Assembly: GCA_014084085.1 (NCBI GenBank)
Contig: NPFB01000020.1
Coordinates: 32,802 to 96,801, forward strand
Direction of reading: 5' to 3'
DNA from: Hondaea fermentalgiana
Taxonomy: Eukaryota > Sar > Bigyra > Thraustochytrida > Thraustochytriidae
Length of the DNA: 64,000 nucleotides
Position 1 is the stretch's first letter, and each line of letters begins with the position of its first letter. Under the pieces are notes generated by a model. The model saw nothing but the letters and a program-made list of their open reading frames with translations. It searched no databases and was not told where the DNA came from. Shown here in pieces: positions 29,730 through 39,340 of the stretch. A program made the translations under genes and the position numbers.

Positions 29730-31981
29730 AGCACCTCTCGACGGTGGGCGTCGAGCTCAAGCGCACCGATGCAGAGTCGTGGGTGGAGATCGAGGACCTC
29801 GACAGCGGGTTTGAACGCCAGGCGTATCGCGTGGCGGCGCTGCGCATGGCCGCGCAGGAGCATGCGGCGAGCAAGAGGCGGCAATCGCTGCCCAGGCGCG
29901 TGTCTCGCGGCCTTGCAAACGCCGTGCGTCGACGTTCTTCTGCGGAGCAACCCTTTGTCGCAGAGGTACAGGTGGAGCTGGTACCCGAGGCCGAGGTGGC
30001 ACGGCGGTTCGACATTGCGGAGATCGGAAACATGGCCGGCAAGACGCAGTCGGGCGAGAAGATCTTCTTTACGATCTGGGACTATGCGGGTCAAGAGGTC
30101 TTTTATGCGCTGCACCACATTTTCCTCACGCGCGAAGGCGGCATTTTCATGCTCGTCTTTGACATGCAAGAACTCCTCATCAAGCAAGACGAAGCTTTGG
30201 AGTACCTTGCTTTCTGGCTCAACTCGGTCAAGCTACATGCGCCCAAGGCCCCTGTCCTTTTGGTCGGGACACACTACGACCAAGCATCCAAACGTGGCAG
30301 TCTGCAGACAGTGGAAAAAACTCTGCGGAATGACCTCAAGGCGATGCGTGGTGTCAAGCTCGTCAAAAACCAAGCGCAAAGACTGAGCTTCTTTCCGATC
30401 AACAACATGAGTTCCGCGGTGAATCGTGCCATCGAACTGCGTCGCGCCGTTGAAAAGTCCGCGTCAAAGCTCGAGTCTGTTTCGCAAAAGATCTCGCTGC
30501 GCTGGCTCAAGGTCATCGACGACCTCATGAAGCTTGACTCCGATCACGTGCCCTTTGCAGCGGTGCAGGAACTGGCAGACCAGTATCACGCTGGCGACCA
30601 AACAGACGAGCTGCTCAAGTTTTTCCACGAACTCGGCATGCTCGTTCATCTGCGCGCCACCGGCACCTTGCACGACAAGGTGGTCCTGAACCCGCAATGG
30701 CTCTTGGACAAGCTGGCACGAGTGATTGCGGATGAGATCCACGTTCAGGAAATCTACTTTGACGAAAGGCTTGCCGATCTCGAACTCGAGGACGACTTTG
30801 CGCTCTTGCGCGAGAAAGGCATTTGTTCGCGATCTCTGCTCGAATACTTGTGGAATGATGAAGAAGTCGACTACCTGCGGGAGTTTATGCATGACAACAT
30901 GCTCTTGTCGGACTGGAACTTTCCAGAGAGCTCGCTGCCGAAACACCGCCAAAACGAGACACTTTACCTCGTAAGCAGTCTTCTCAAGAACTCGACAGAC
31001 GCTAGTCTAGACGCAGAGATTGCCGAGATGGAGTCTGGCTTGACATGCGTGCTTGACTTTTCCGAGTTCTTTCTTCCTGACGGCGTCTTCGCGCGAATGC
31101 TCTCGCTTTGTGCGCAGTACAGCGGAGATGTAAACAAGGGCAAGCGCGCGCCTCAGCTCGCCGGAGATCGAGCGATTATTCGCTTCGGCTTCTCGGTTTT
31201 TGCGCTCGTCGAGGACGGCGACAAGATATGGGTTCGCATGGCACAAGACGCGCACAAACCGGCGGCTACACTCAAGACGCTGGTGAGCATCTTTCGCGGG
31301 GCGCGCGATGCCGTATTTCGGGACTTGCCGTGGAAACTCCTGCTGCAGTCCCCGACAGACGACTCCGTGCTGGTCACGTATGACGACGTGGTCGAGGCGC
31401 GCGGGTCCGGGGAACGCCTCGTCATGTCTGTGGGTACAAAGAATACCAGGGCTGCAGAGTTTGCTCCTTTTTTTGAGGACGGTTCACTGACGGAAGATGA
31501 GGAGGATGCGAGTTCTGTGGAGAAGGAGGACATTCCTCTTTCTGGTTTCAAGTACCACGTCTTTATAAGCCATCGGCAGGTCGATGCAGGTGATGCGTGC
31601 AATCTTATGGCGGAGAAACTTCGGAATCGCGGACTTCGTGTCTGGATTGACCAGGAGACCGAGGGTAACCTCGCAGAGGATGCCATGAGACGTGGCATTC
31701 GTGAGTCCAAGTGCTATTTGCTTTTTCTTTCCAAGACGGTGTTCTCCAGCGCCGTGAAAATGGAGCTGGAAACAGCGTTGCAAGAGGAGAAACCCGTCTT
31801 GCTCGTGCACGAGGGCGACCCCACTCGCACGGGTTTTGCCAACTTCTCCAAATACATTGACGATGCTCCGGCATCGGCCAAGCACCTCTTTTCAGAAATG
31901 GAGTCCATGCCTTTTCAGCGTCGTCTGTATTTGGCCAAGGGTTTTTACGAAGAGCTCATTATGCGCATAAAAAATGCGTAG
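29730..31981 (+). CDS. Roc-COR-TIR (ROCO family) protein, 5' end lost in gap
   Basis: Open from the gap edge to TAG 31979-31981, about 749 codons. Numbered from 29744, the Roc GTPase shows the switch-I region (HLSTVGVELK at the gap edge), a basic insert of about 65 residues, G3 as WDYAGQE near 114 and the ROCO-type G4 GTHYD near 176. The P-loop is missing because it lies in the gap. A COR domain follows (about 240-590, with ELGMLVHL and VVLNPQWLLDKLA). A TIR domain is at 602-745: YHVFISHRQ, LRVWIDQE, YLLFLSKTVF. Glu674 in VKMELETAL falls where the NADase glutamate of SARM1 lies. ROCO proteins are GTP-controlled dimeric switches and TIR domains signal or cleave NAD+. A GTP-gated NADase is therefore a reasonable prediction. 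Any LRR or other N-terminal sensor would be upstream and unseen. Confidence 0.88.
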
Positions 31982-32359
31982 TACATTTACCAAAGAGGAA
32001 TTGATATTTTAAATTTGTTGCTGCTTGAAGGCTCCTCGGTCCCAAAAAGAGATTCCCGTGTGGGTGGGTTATTGTTTTATCATTTATTTCTTCAAACATC
32101 AGACATGCAATCTTTCGCTTCATAAACAGAGCCCCGAGGCAGAACGTAGCATCGCGTTGTATCGATAAGAACGCATTGCACCAAGCAGCACACCCTCGCA
32201 TTGGATCCGCTTTCGTGCGTGTCCTCAGACCACCGAAAATCATCATCAATCAATGAATGGGTTAGTATTACTACCAAAGTCGCAATCCTACAATCCTGCT
32301 TGGCTTGGCGTTTTTCGCTTGCCGAAGCAAAGCAAGCCATTGTTCGTTGGCGAGCGAGC
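31982..32359. other. Short spacer
   Basis: 380 bases, AT-richer than the genes. 3' UTR of the ROCO gene and promoter of the next gene. No feature stands out. Confidence 0.5.
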
Positions 32360-34771
32360 ATGAAGCGAGCGCGCGCGGCGAGCGCGCTGGCAGCGCTATG
32401 CCCCTCGCGGAAGCGCGGGCCGGCGGGGGCGGCCGCCGCGGCGGCAGCTGCTGCTGCAGCCGCGGCAGATGGCCTCAGCACCGCGGGCCGTGACCCTTTG
32501 TCGTTGCAAGAGGTGCTCGCGTCGTCGGTGCTGCACCTCCTGGGCCAGTATCAGGAGCCCTTTGAGGGAACCTTTGCGGAGCTCGCCGACCTGCTCGAAG
32601 GCGCATGTCAGCAGCTTGGTGTTGGACAAGAGTACGCTCCAGTGTGGACAAGGTCTTGTCTCAATGTCTTCTTGGCGCTGGGCCTCTTGGAAACTCTCCC
32701 CGACACACCGCTTCACCGTGCCAAGGATGGGGCCATGGCAGGTGAGCGTGGAATTACCTCCCTTCAAAGAGTTATTGTCGCTGCGGACGGTCAGGCAAGC
32801 AATGCCCCGCTTGGGCTCGTGATCCGGCGGTCTCAGGATGACGCTCTTTCCAACATTGACGATCTTCTCGCCCGCGTGCTCGAGTTACAAGCACGCAAGG
32901 AGAGCCTCCTCGCAAAGGAAGCACAAGCCTTGCAAGAGATCTTTCCCAGAGCGCTTGAGGATTTTCAACCTGAAATAGCTGCGAGCAATCCATCTGCGTC
33001 ATCGCAACCGGACCGGGAGGCCACGCCAACCAAGGACTTGGGCCAAAAGACCAGCACAACGCCCGCCCTCCTCAAAAGCACAACTGGAGAGATCAAGACA
33101 GTCGATTCAGCGGCTCAGCATGCCAGACGCACACGCTTCTTTTTGCCATCAAGTACAAGTCTCATGCCCGAGAGTCTTGAGAGAGAACTCGAGGCCAACG
33201 CAAGCGTCTCTTCTCGCAACGCCAACGCGTCAAATGCAGCGCTCGGACTCGCAATGAATCCGTCCTCTTCCGTTCAGTATAGTGCTGGACTTTGCGACGC
33301 CAACTCGGAAATTGCAGCGCGCGTGCGGCGCGCGCGGGAGCACGTAAACCGTGTCCGCGAGGTCCTTTTCCAAAATGGTCCGCGGGCTTTCGACGAGCTC
33401 TGTGCAGCCCGCAATCGGTATCTGAATCAGCATCCAACGTCCAAGGTAGGCGCTGAGCCTGAAAGAGGGCGCGCAAGGAGCACAAGTTTGGACGAGACCC
33501 TCGACGCAGTCAGAGTCATTGGCCCACGGGACGGCCCAAAGATCCGCGCACCCAAATTTATGGCTCCAGTTGCAGAGTTTGTTGGGCCCAATATGAGTGT
33601 CCGCCTGCAGGAGGAAGTTAGCACGGAACCTTTCGACTTTGCTGATATTGTAGTGCAGTTCCGCGTGAGCGGGACCGAGGAAACTCGTCACTATGCGTCG
33701 CCTTTAGCTCGAGTCAAAAGCGCAAGAGGAGCCACTCTTTCTCCTGCGGCAGTTTCTGCGGCGAACGCGGGTGCAAACGCGGACGCGACGAGCGAGGTCA
33801 CTGATAACTCATCCGCATTAGACCCGCGCGCCTCACCCACAGGGCCCGTGCCCACCGACGATTCGGTGCGAAATTTTGAGGACGCAGCAAAGAAGACGGC
33901 CCAGGGTACTGATGTGGATTTGCCTTCTTGGCGTGTCCACGACTGGCGCAAGGATCCAGCGACTCCGGGTCCCGGCGCCCCAAAGGATGATCCTCGGGAC
34001 GAAATATATTCTGCGCGCCATGCAATTGCGCGTGAGGCTGCGAGTGCCGAGTGGGAAGCCCATCTTGAAGAGCAGAAACGACTCAAGGAGGAAGAACGCG
34101 TGAGGCGCCAATCTCTTTCGCAACGTGCACGATCACCTCGCGAGCAACGTCGGCGTGTATCTGTCTCGTCCCCTTCACCCAAGAGCACTGGAAACAGCGC
34201 TGATGCAGTACGGCGTCTGGCGGCCTTGTCTGCGCGGTCGCGTCTCAAAACCGCTGCAGAAAATGCTAGTACTTCTGCTTCTGCTGGTGATGCTGCTGCT
34301 GCTACTTCTACTGTTACGACTACTCCAGGCGTAACAGACGCTCAAGCCGGTACCGATGGCGACGATGTCCACGGTGGCGATGATACGTCGGCCAACCTTG
34401 AGGGCGTTACGTCCATGGTTGAGATTCCAACCGTGGATTCTCTCGCCGCAGCTGCTACGTCTCCTGCGGAGAACCCAATCTCGCAAAGGAAGTCAAATAC
34501 GGCGCCATCGACTCGCTCACGCAAGCGCTCCTTACGTTCGGTCTCCTCGGTGACGAAATCATCCGCAAGCGAGACAGGCAGGCCACGACGATCGCCGCGT
34601 ACGCGTCAAAGCATGGAAGGCGCCGTTGAACCATCATCGTCATCATCATCTTTATCAACAACCTCCACCACCACTAATCTTCTGGCCACTCCTACTTCGA
34701 CTAGCGTTTCTGCTGCTACACCGAGTCCACCGGTGACGCGCCGTTCATCGAAGCGCCAGCGAAAGCGTTAA
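32360..34771 (+). CDS. Large mostly disordered protein, possibly nuclear
   Basis: 803 residues from ATG 32360; the frame runs 53 codons further up without an ATG. The start is basic (KRARAASALAALCPSRKRG) and is followed by a 13-Ala run. Residues about 50-130 look folded and helical (LQEVLASSVLHLLGQY, then CLNVFLALGLLETLP), resembling a winged-helix-like fold only in length and pattern. A second helical block lies near 315-360 (ARVRRAREHVNRVREVLF). The remainder is low-complexity Ser/Thr/Ala with Arg/Lys-rich ends such as RSRKRSLRS and the terminal SSKRQRKR. The basic motifs suggest nuclear location. I do not recognise a family and assign no function. Confidence 0.7.
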   Translation: MKRARAASALAALCPSRKRGPAGAAAAAAAAAAAAADGLSTAGRDPLSLQEVLASSVLHLLGQYQEPFEGTFAELADLLEGACQQLGVGQEYAPVWTRSCLNVFLALGLLETLPDTPLHRAKDGAMAGERGITSLQRVIVAADGQASNAPLGLVIRRSQDDALSNIDDLLARVLELQARKESLLAKEAQALQEIFPRALEDFQPEIAASNPSASSQPDREATPTKDLGQKTSTTPALLKSTTGEIKTVDSAAQHARRTRFFLPSSTSLMPESLERELEANASVSSRNANASNAALGLAMNPSSSVQYSAGLCDANSEIAARVRRAREHVNRVREVLFQNGPRAFDELCAARNRYLNQHPTSKVGAEPERGRARSTSLDETLDAVRVIGPRDGPKIRAPKFMAPVAEFVGPNMSVRLQEEVSTEPFDFADIVVQFRVSGTEETRHYASPLARVKSARGATLSPAAVSAANAGANADATSEVTDNSSALDPRASPTGPVPTDDSVRNFEDAAKKTAQGTDVDLPSWRVHDWRKDPATPGPGAPKDDPRDEIYSARHAIAREAASAEWEAHLEEQKRLKEEERVRRQSLSQRARSPREQRRRVSVSSPSPKSTGNSADAVRRLAALSARSRLKTAAENASTSASAGDAAAATSTVTTTPGVTDAQAGTDGDDVHGGDDTSANLEGVTSMVEIPTVDSLAAAATSPAENPISQRKSNTAPSTRSRKRSLRSVSSVTKSSASETGRPRRSPRTRQSMEGAVEPSSSSSSLSTTSTTTNLLATPTSTSVSAATPSPPVTRRSSKRQRKR

Positions 34772-34925
34772 AGCTCGTGCCCAGAGGCGAACAAGAGTAC
34801 ATGTTTCAAGAAACGCTTTATCCTTCTCCTCATTATCATCATCATCGCACCCAAAGTATTCAGCTTTGCTCTTTGTTTTGATGGGAAAAGAGGGATGGAA
34901 CAAGAGAAAAAAGATTGACTTAGAC
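34772..34925. other. Convergent 3' spacer
   Basis: 154 bases between facing stops; includes an ATTATCATC-type stretch near 34830. Nothing else seen. Confidence 0.5.
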
Positions 34926-36641
34926 TTAAGGTCTCCTGCGATGGAAGCGAAAGGGAAAGCCGCCGTGTTGCTGACGCTGATTATTGCCTTGATTTTCAAA
35001 GACATCCTCGCCACGGTCATACTTTGCTCGAAGTTCGTCGTCGGAAAGGACCTCATAGGACTCGGCAATGAGCTCAAACTTTTCCTGAAGAAGCTTGCGC
35101 TCCTCCTCGGTCTTTTCGCCATGTCGGTCCGGATGCGTCTCCTTTGCGAGTTTACGATACGCCTTTTTGATGGTGCCTCCATCGGCGTTCCGCGCAACGC
35201 CGAGAATCTTGTAGTAGTTCTTTTGCTTTGATTGTTTGAGGGCCACCTCGGCACGATGCAAGCCGTCGCGTACCTTGCGATTGTCATGTTCCACCTCTGC
35301 GGCGCGGTGCCAGGCACGGACGGCCTCCTCAAAGTCCGGCGTCTCCTCCGCCATGGAGGAGAGGAGCTCGGCCAGCGAGACGTACGGCTCGATACCGTTT
35401 TTATCAAAACGGATCGCCTGTTCGCAGATTAACTTGGCCTCCTTCACCTGCTTGAGACGCGCATGCACTGCGCAAAGTTTTGTGGAAATCTTCTTGTTAA
35501 ACTCGCGGTGCTCGGGGTCTACCTTGACGGCTTCAGCGTACAGGCTCGCGGCGTCCTTGAGCGATTGTGTGGTCCCTCGAGCAACGGCGGCGTCCGCATC
35601 CTTGTTAAGTTTCTCAAGCTTTTGTACCTTTCGAAGCGCCTCTTTTGTGGCAACGTGCTCTGGATCTTTCTTCAACCCCTCGCGAAAGTGCCGCAGCGCC
35701 ATCTCGTGGTCACCAACGAGGTAATAGCCACGACCGCGCAGCAAAAGCGCCTCTTGATTGTCAGGATCTGCCTTGAGCACCTCGCCGGCATCGGCAATGG
35801 ACTCGTAGAACTTGCCTTGGCGAAAGCGAGCCTCAGCGCGGAGTTGCTTGACATGGGCCGAGGTGCCCACGTTGTCCATGACGTCGGTGAACTTTTTCTC
35901 GGCGCCGGCATAATTTCTCTGCCTCATGAATTGCTCACCTGTGCCAAGTTCGCGTGCACATTCTCGGGCCTTAGGCAAGAGCTTTTTGGCATCACCATGA
36001 GTCGGTTTAGCTTTGAGCAGGCGTCCAAAGTCCTCGACCGCCTCCATGCAGCGTCCCAGCGACATGAGCGTCCTCGCGCGAAAGCCGATGGCGCTCAGGT
36101 AGTCGGGTTTGATCTCCAGCGCGTGATCAATGTCTTCAAGAGCGGCCTTGTGCTTGCCGGTTTTATCGTGGACTTTGTACCGTTTGTAATAGTTCTTTTC
36201 GTTGTTCGGCTCGACGCTGATGGCCTCGCTGTACAGGGCCAAGGCTTCGGCGTACTGTTTCTTCATCATGGCGTCATCGCCGTCGCTGCGCAACTTGCCG
36301 GCCTTCTTCTTGGCCTCCTTCGCGTCTTCTGCGCTACACTCTTGCGCGCTCTGGGCCACGGCTGTCGCGGGGCACATCGTCGCGACAACGGCCAGCGCCA
36401 GGGCTGCCAGGGCCAGCACCGTCGCGAGCGCTCTTGCGCGACCCGCCCTGGGACTCCGCCGCCGTTGTTGCCACCTCATCCCGTTGCCCACGCCGCGTTC
36501 GCCGGCCCCTTGCCCCCCGCTGCCGCCTGCTGCCGCTCGCAAGCGACCTCCCTGCCCTGCGCGGTCTCCGGGCGCCTCCGTGCGTCGTCGCGCGGGCATC
36601 TTGCTTTGCTTCTGATCGTCATCGACCATCGCGATCATCAT
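34926..36641 (-). CDS. DNAJC3: DNAJC3/P58IPK-like ER co-chaperone (TPR plus J domain)
   Basis: 571 residues from the first ATG (36641). A signal-type hydrophobic stretch, ALATVLALAALALAVVATMC, at about 71-90 is best served by the ATG at 36479 (residue 55), so the true start may be there. Between about 100 and 450 are TPR units in the DNAJC3 order, for example ALALYSEAISVEPNN, ALEDIDHALEIKPDY and ALRHFREGLKKDPEH. The C-terminal J domain (about 475-545) has YYKILGVARNA and the catalytic HPD in THPDRHG, then a Gly/Phe tail. In animals the protein binds unfolded clients in the ER lumen and stimulates BiP ATPase. No KDEL-type tail is present, as in the human protein. Confidence 0.9.
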   Translation of the reverse strand: MMIAMVDDDQKQSKMPARRRTEAPGDRAGQGGRLRAAAGGSGGQGAGERGVGNGMRWQQRRRSPRAGRARALATVLALAALALAVVATMCPATAVAQSAQECSAEDAKEAKKKAGKLRSDGDDAMMKKQYAEALALYSEAISVEPNNEKNYYKRYKVHDKTGKHKAALEDIDHALEIKPDYLSAIGFRARTLMSLGRCMEAVEDFGRLLKAKPTHGDAKKLLPKARECARELGTGEQFMRQRNYAGAEKKFTDVMDNVGTSAHVKQLRAEARFRQGKFYESIADAGEVLKADPDNQEALLLRGRGYYLVGDHEMALRHFREGLKKDPEHVATKEALRKVQKLEKLNKDADAAVARGTTQSLKDAASLYAEAVKVDPEHREFNKKISTKLCAVHARLKQVKEAKLICEQAIRFDKNGIEPYVSLAELLSSMAEETPDFEEAVRAWHRAAEVEHDNRKVRDGLHRAEVALKQSKQKNYYKILGVARNADGGTIKKAYRKLAKETHPDRHGEKTEEERKLLQEKFELIAESYEVLSDDELRAKYDRGEDVFENQGNNQRQQHGGFPFRFHRRRP

Positions 36642-37149
36642 CCCGATGCTGGTCCAAGATGAACAACACGGCGAACAACAGCATCAAGAAGACGAACAAC
36701 AAGAAGAAGAACATCAAGAAGGAGGAAGCACGGAATAGTCGGAACCGACCTAACTGGGCTGTTAGACGTTTGAGTCTCTTTTTCTAAAAAGGGATCGAGC
36801 GACCAACCTCGAGTTCGGGTCTTCTGATGCAGATGCGTCGCCCTCGCTTCTCCAAATACTTGCTCGACGCGGCCGCCAATGAAAGCAACTCGATTGGGCT
36901 CCGCCAAGGCGGCTGCGCGCAAAGGCCGCCGCTGTGGAGGCTGGTGCACGAGCCGCCGCTGCACGGCACCATCCCGCCGCAGAAGCGCCTCTGCTAGTCG
37001 CGCTACAAGTCGCTTCTAGCCGCCTCAGGCAAGTGACCGCGGGCGCCGCGGTGAGCAGGGCTATAACCAAGCGAACTCGGGGCCCTCGCGGAGGCCGTGG
37101 CGGGCTCGATCATCGTGGAGAGAAACCTGCCAGCGACGCGGGCAGCGCC
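36642..37149. promoter_or_regulatory. Divergent spacer, DNAJC3-like and RPP30-like genes
   Basis: Contains an AAC/AAG-rich block at about 36660-36740 and GC-rich DNA before the RPP30 start. A CTATAAC is at about 37058-37064. No strong promoter motif can be fixed. Confidence 0.35.
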
Positions 37150-38088
37150 ATGGACCTGGACGTGGGCCTCGACAGCCACACCGAGGAGACACTCGGAGCC
37201 TTGGCCTCGTTGGGATGGGCGGTGGCGGCCATCTCCTGGGTGGTGGACGCGGACCGCGCGCTGCAGGCGGCAGGGCGAAAGACACAGTCGTCGGTGTCCT
37301 CCACCAAGCCGCAGCGAGGGGGAGAGGCGAGCGAGAAGAGCGACGATGATGACTCGGATAAAGAGGACCAAGGTCCAAAGTCGCTCGAGGCGCAGCTGCC
37401 GGCGCCTGAAAGCCTTGCGACCGCGACGGGAGGCCAGCTTCCTGTACAAGACTACTTTGCGCGAAAGCGAAAGGGCAACGGAGATGATGCTTCCACGACG
37501 GAGTCTGAAATTGAACGATATACACGTCTTACTGTAGAGTTTCGAGGCATTGCGGGTCTCAATTATGTTTTGCAGCATCCGGTGACGGCCTGCTTTGACC
37601 TCGTGGTCTTGCGAATCACGAGTGTGCGTGCCTTGCAAGTTGCCATGCAGATTGTTCGAGAATCGTCACAGCGCCAGATTCCCTTTGATGCAATTCACAT
37701 TCCCCTCACTGCAGAAGACAAGATTCCTTTCCGTCTGGGGCCTGCGGAGATGCTCGATTTGCGGCGCGCGCGTATTTTTGTGGAGCTCAGCTATATTGAA
37801 GCAATGCCCATCACGGGTGCGCGGACGACCTTGCGAAGTCGCGCAATCTCAAATGCTCGATGGCTGCTCGAACACACGAGCGGAGGTAGCATGAAGAAAG
37901 CTGCCAATACAAATATTATTGTAAGCAGTGGCAAGCCCCGTCACAGTCTGCTGCAACTCCGCGCTCCGGAACAGGTGGCAGCCATTGCTACAACCTTTGG
38001 ACTCTCACCTAAACAGGCGCAATGTGCTATAACCACGAATGGCGAGGCTCTTCTGGAGCGCGCGCGCATTCGGCGTGCTCACCATTGA
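37150..38088 (+). CDS. RPP30: RNase P/MRP subunit RPP30 (Rpp1) homologue
   Basis: 312 residues from ATG 37150; the human subunit has 268. The family layout is clear: an N-terminal strand MDLDVGLDSH and the helix LASLGWAVAAISWVVD, an acidic variable loop (about 60-120), YTRLTVEF, DLVVLRITSVRALQVAM, the strand DAIHIPLTAEDKIPFRLG, ARIFVELSYIEAM, then NIIVSSG and a C-terminal AIATTFGLSPKQAQCAITTN. These are the strands of the TIM-barrel RNase P p30 fold. The protein supports tRNA 5'-end cleavage and rRNA processing with the RNase P and MRP RNAs in the nucleus. The frame is open 72 codons upstream but lacks a good ATG and conserved residues. Confidence 0.92.
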   Translation: MDLDVGLDSHTEETLGALASLGWAVAAISWVVDADRALQAAGRKTQSSVSSTKPQRGGEASEKSDDDDSDKEDQGPKSLEAQLPAPESLATATGGQLPVQDYFARKRKGNGDDASTTESEIERYTRLTVEFRGIAGLNYVLQHPVTACFDLVVLRITSVRALQVAMQIVRESSQRQIPFDAIHIPLTAEDKIPFRLGPAEMLDLRRARIFVELSYIEAMPITGARTTLRSRAISNARWLLEHTSGGSMKKAANTNIIVSSGKPRHSLLQLRAPEQVAAIATTFGLSPKQAQCAITTNGEALLERARIRRAHH

Positions 38089-38186
38089 GCGTTTCGTACC
38101 ACGATCCTACGTGTGAAGACTGTGAATGACGGACCGACCGACTGGCCTGGACAAGTAGGCCTAGGTCCTACTACCTTTTTCTTCCT

Positions 38187-38450
38187 AGAATTGCTTGAAG
38201 AAGATCTTGTATGAACCTGTGCATCCTTTTCTGGCATCGCGCCTTGCTTCTCACAGCAAAGCTATTCCAATGAGCTGTTCTCTACTTTTTACTCTTTTCT
38301 TGCTGCGTCGAGTTTCTTCAAAGAACTGCTTGAAGAAAATCTTGTATAAACTTGTGCATTCTTTTCTCGCATCGTGCCTTGCTTCTCACAGCACAGCTAT
38401 TCCAGTGTGCTGTCCTCTACTCTTTCTCTCTTTCATGCTGCCTCGAGCGC
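38187..38450. repeat. Two-copy tandem repeat, about 135 bp unit
   Basis: Copy 1 is about 38187-38321, copy 2 about 38322-38450. Both share blocks such as GCTTGAAGAA, ATCTTGTAT, CTTGTGCAT, TGCCTTGCTTCTCACAGCA and AGCTATTCCA. They differ by scattered substitutions. Copy 2 reaches into the last codons of the DNAJC17-like gene on the minus strand. Confidence 0.9.
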
Positions 38451-39107
38451 AGCAAGGATTTCATCTTCGTACGTTCTAAAAAGCTTGGCGTAATGATCAA
38501 TTTCCTTCTTTGACGCTGCGCTCAGGGTCGAGGCGTGACGCGACGAGGAAGAGGAGGAAGAGGAATGCAAGGGCATCGAGTCGTGAGCTGACCTTGAAGT
38601 CTCGGCTAGAGCGTCCAGGGTCTTGCGCTTGAATGCTGCGTCCTCGGACTGAATCCATTGAGCTGTCTGCAGTGCGGCATCATGTGCAGCACGAGCTTGT
38701 TTTTCGCCTTCGCGCGCAGCTCGCTCCCTGGCGACCAGGTCGAGCTCCATTGCGCGAGATTTGGCGTCGAGCTTTTGGCGCCGCAAGGCTTCCTTCATTC
38801 GCGCCCTGTATTGAACATCGTATGCTTCGCGGAGTTCGTCATTCTGAAGCACCTCATTTGCAAGTGAGACGGCCTCAAACTTTGCTGCCACTGCCTTCCG
38901 GTCCGCCTCGCTCAAGCCCGCGGGCTGCTTGTCTGGGTGCAGCGCCAGGGCCAGCCGCCGGAAGGCCTTGCTGATCTCGCGTCTCGTTGGCAGGGCAGCT
39001 TCATCGCCGCCGTCGACTTGGCCCTCTGCCGTGGCCGTCGCGGCTGCCACCGTTAGGCCCAGCGTCGCATAGTGGTCCACCCACGCGCCTTCTGCGCCGC
39101 TTGCCAT
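38433..39107 (-). CDS. DNAJC17: DNAJC17/Cwf23-like J-domain protein
   Basis: 224 residues from ATG 39107. The J domain occupies about residues 8-95 with a 20-residue acidic insert between helices I and II; HPDK is intact in ALHPDKQPAG. After it, the helix REAYDVQYRARMKEALRRQK leads into LDAKSRAMELDLVARERAA, which matches the post-J segment of DNAJC17. Human and yeast (Cwf23) relatives work with the spliceosome. The RNA-recognition motif of human DNAJC17 is not visible here; the C-terminus is only a Ser-rich linker and a short helix. This truncated form resembles Cwf23 variants whose J domain does the essential work. The 3' end overlaps a tandem duplication. Confidence 0.75.
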   Translation of the reverse strand: MASGAEGAWVDHYATLGLTVAAATATAEGQVDGGDEAALPTRREISKAFRRLALALHPDKQPAGLSEADRKAVAAKFEAVSLANEVLQNDELREAYDVQYRARMKEALRRQKLDAKSRAMELDLVARERAAREGEKQARAAHDAALQTAQWIQSEDAAFKRKTLDALAETSRSAHDSMPLHSSSSSSSSRHASTLSAASKKEIDHYAKLFRTYEDEILAALEAA

Positions 39108-39340
39108 CCTCACGCAAGAGCAGCAATACACGATTTGCTCGCCGTGCGACCCCCAAGAAAACGACCAAGAAATTAAAAAAAGGGTCAACTCACTATCTGT
39201 CCCGGAGCAAAAAGGTCCCTTGTATGCCTTGTGCCAAAGCTACTTTAAAGCGCTAGGACCAAGGCCTAATTCCGGATTGTTCATGAGCACATGATAGAAA
39301 GGAGACAAGAATCGTGAGTGTCATGAAATACAAAATCAAA

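Noticed and set aside
35463..36662. 399-codon frame antisense to the DNAJC3-like gene
   Set aside because: Shadow of the TPR region.
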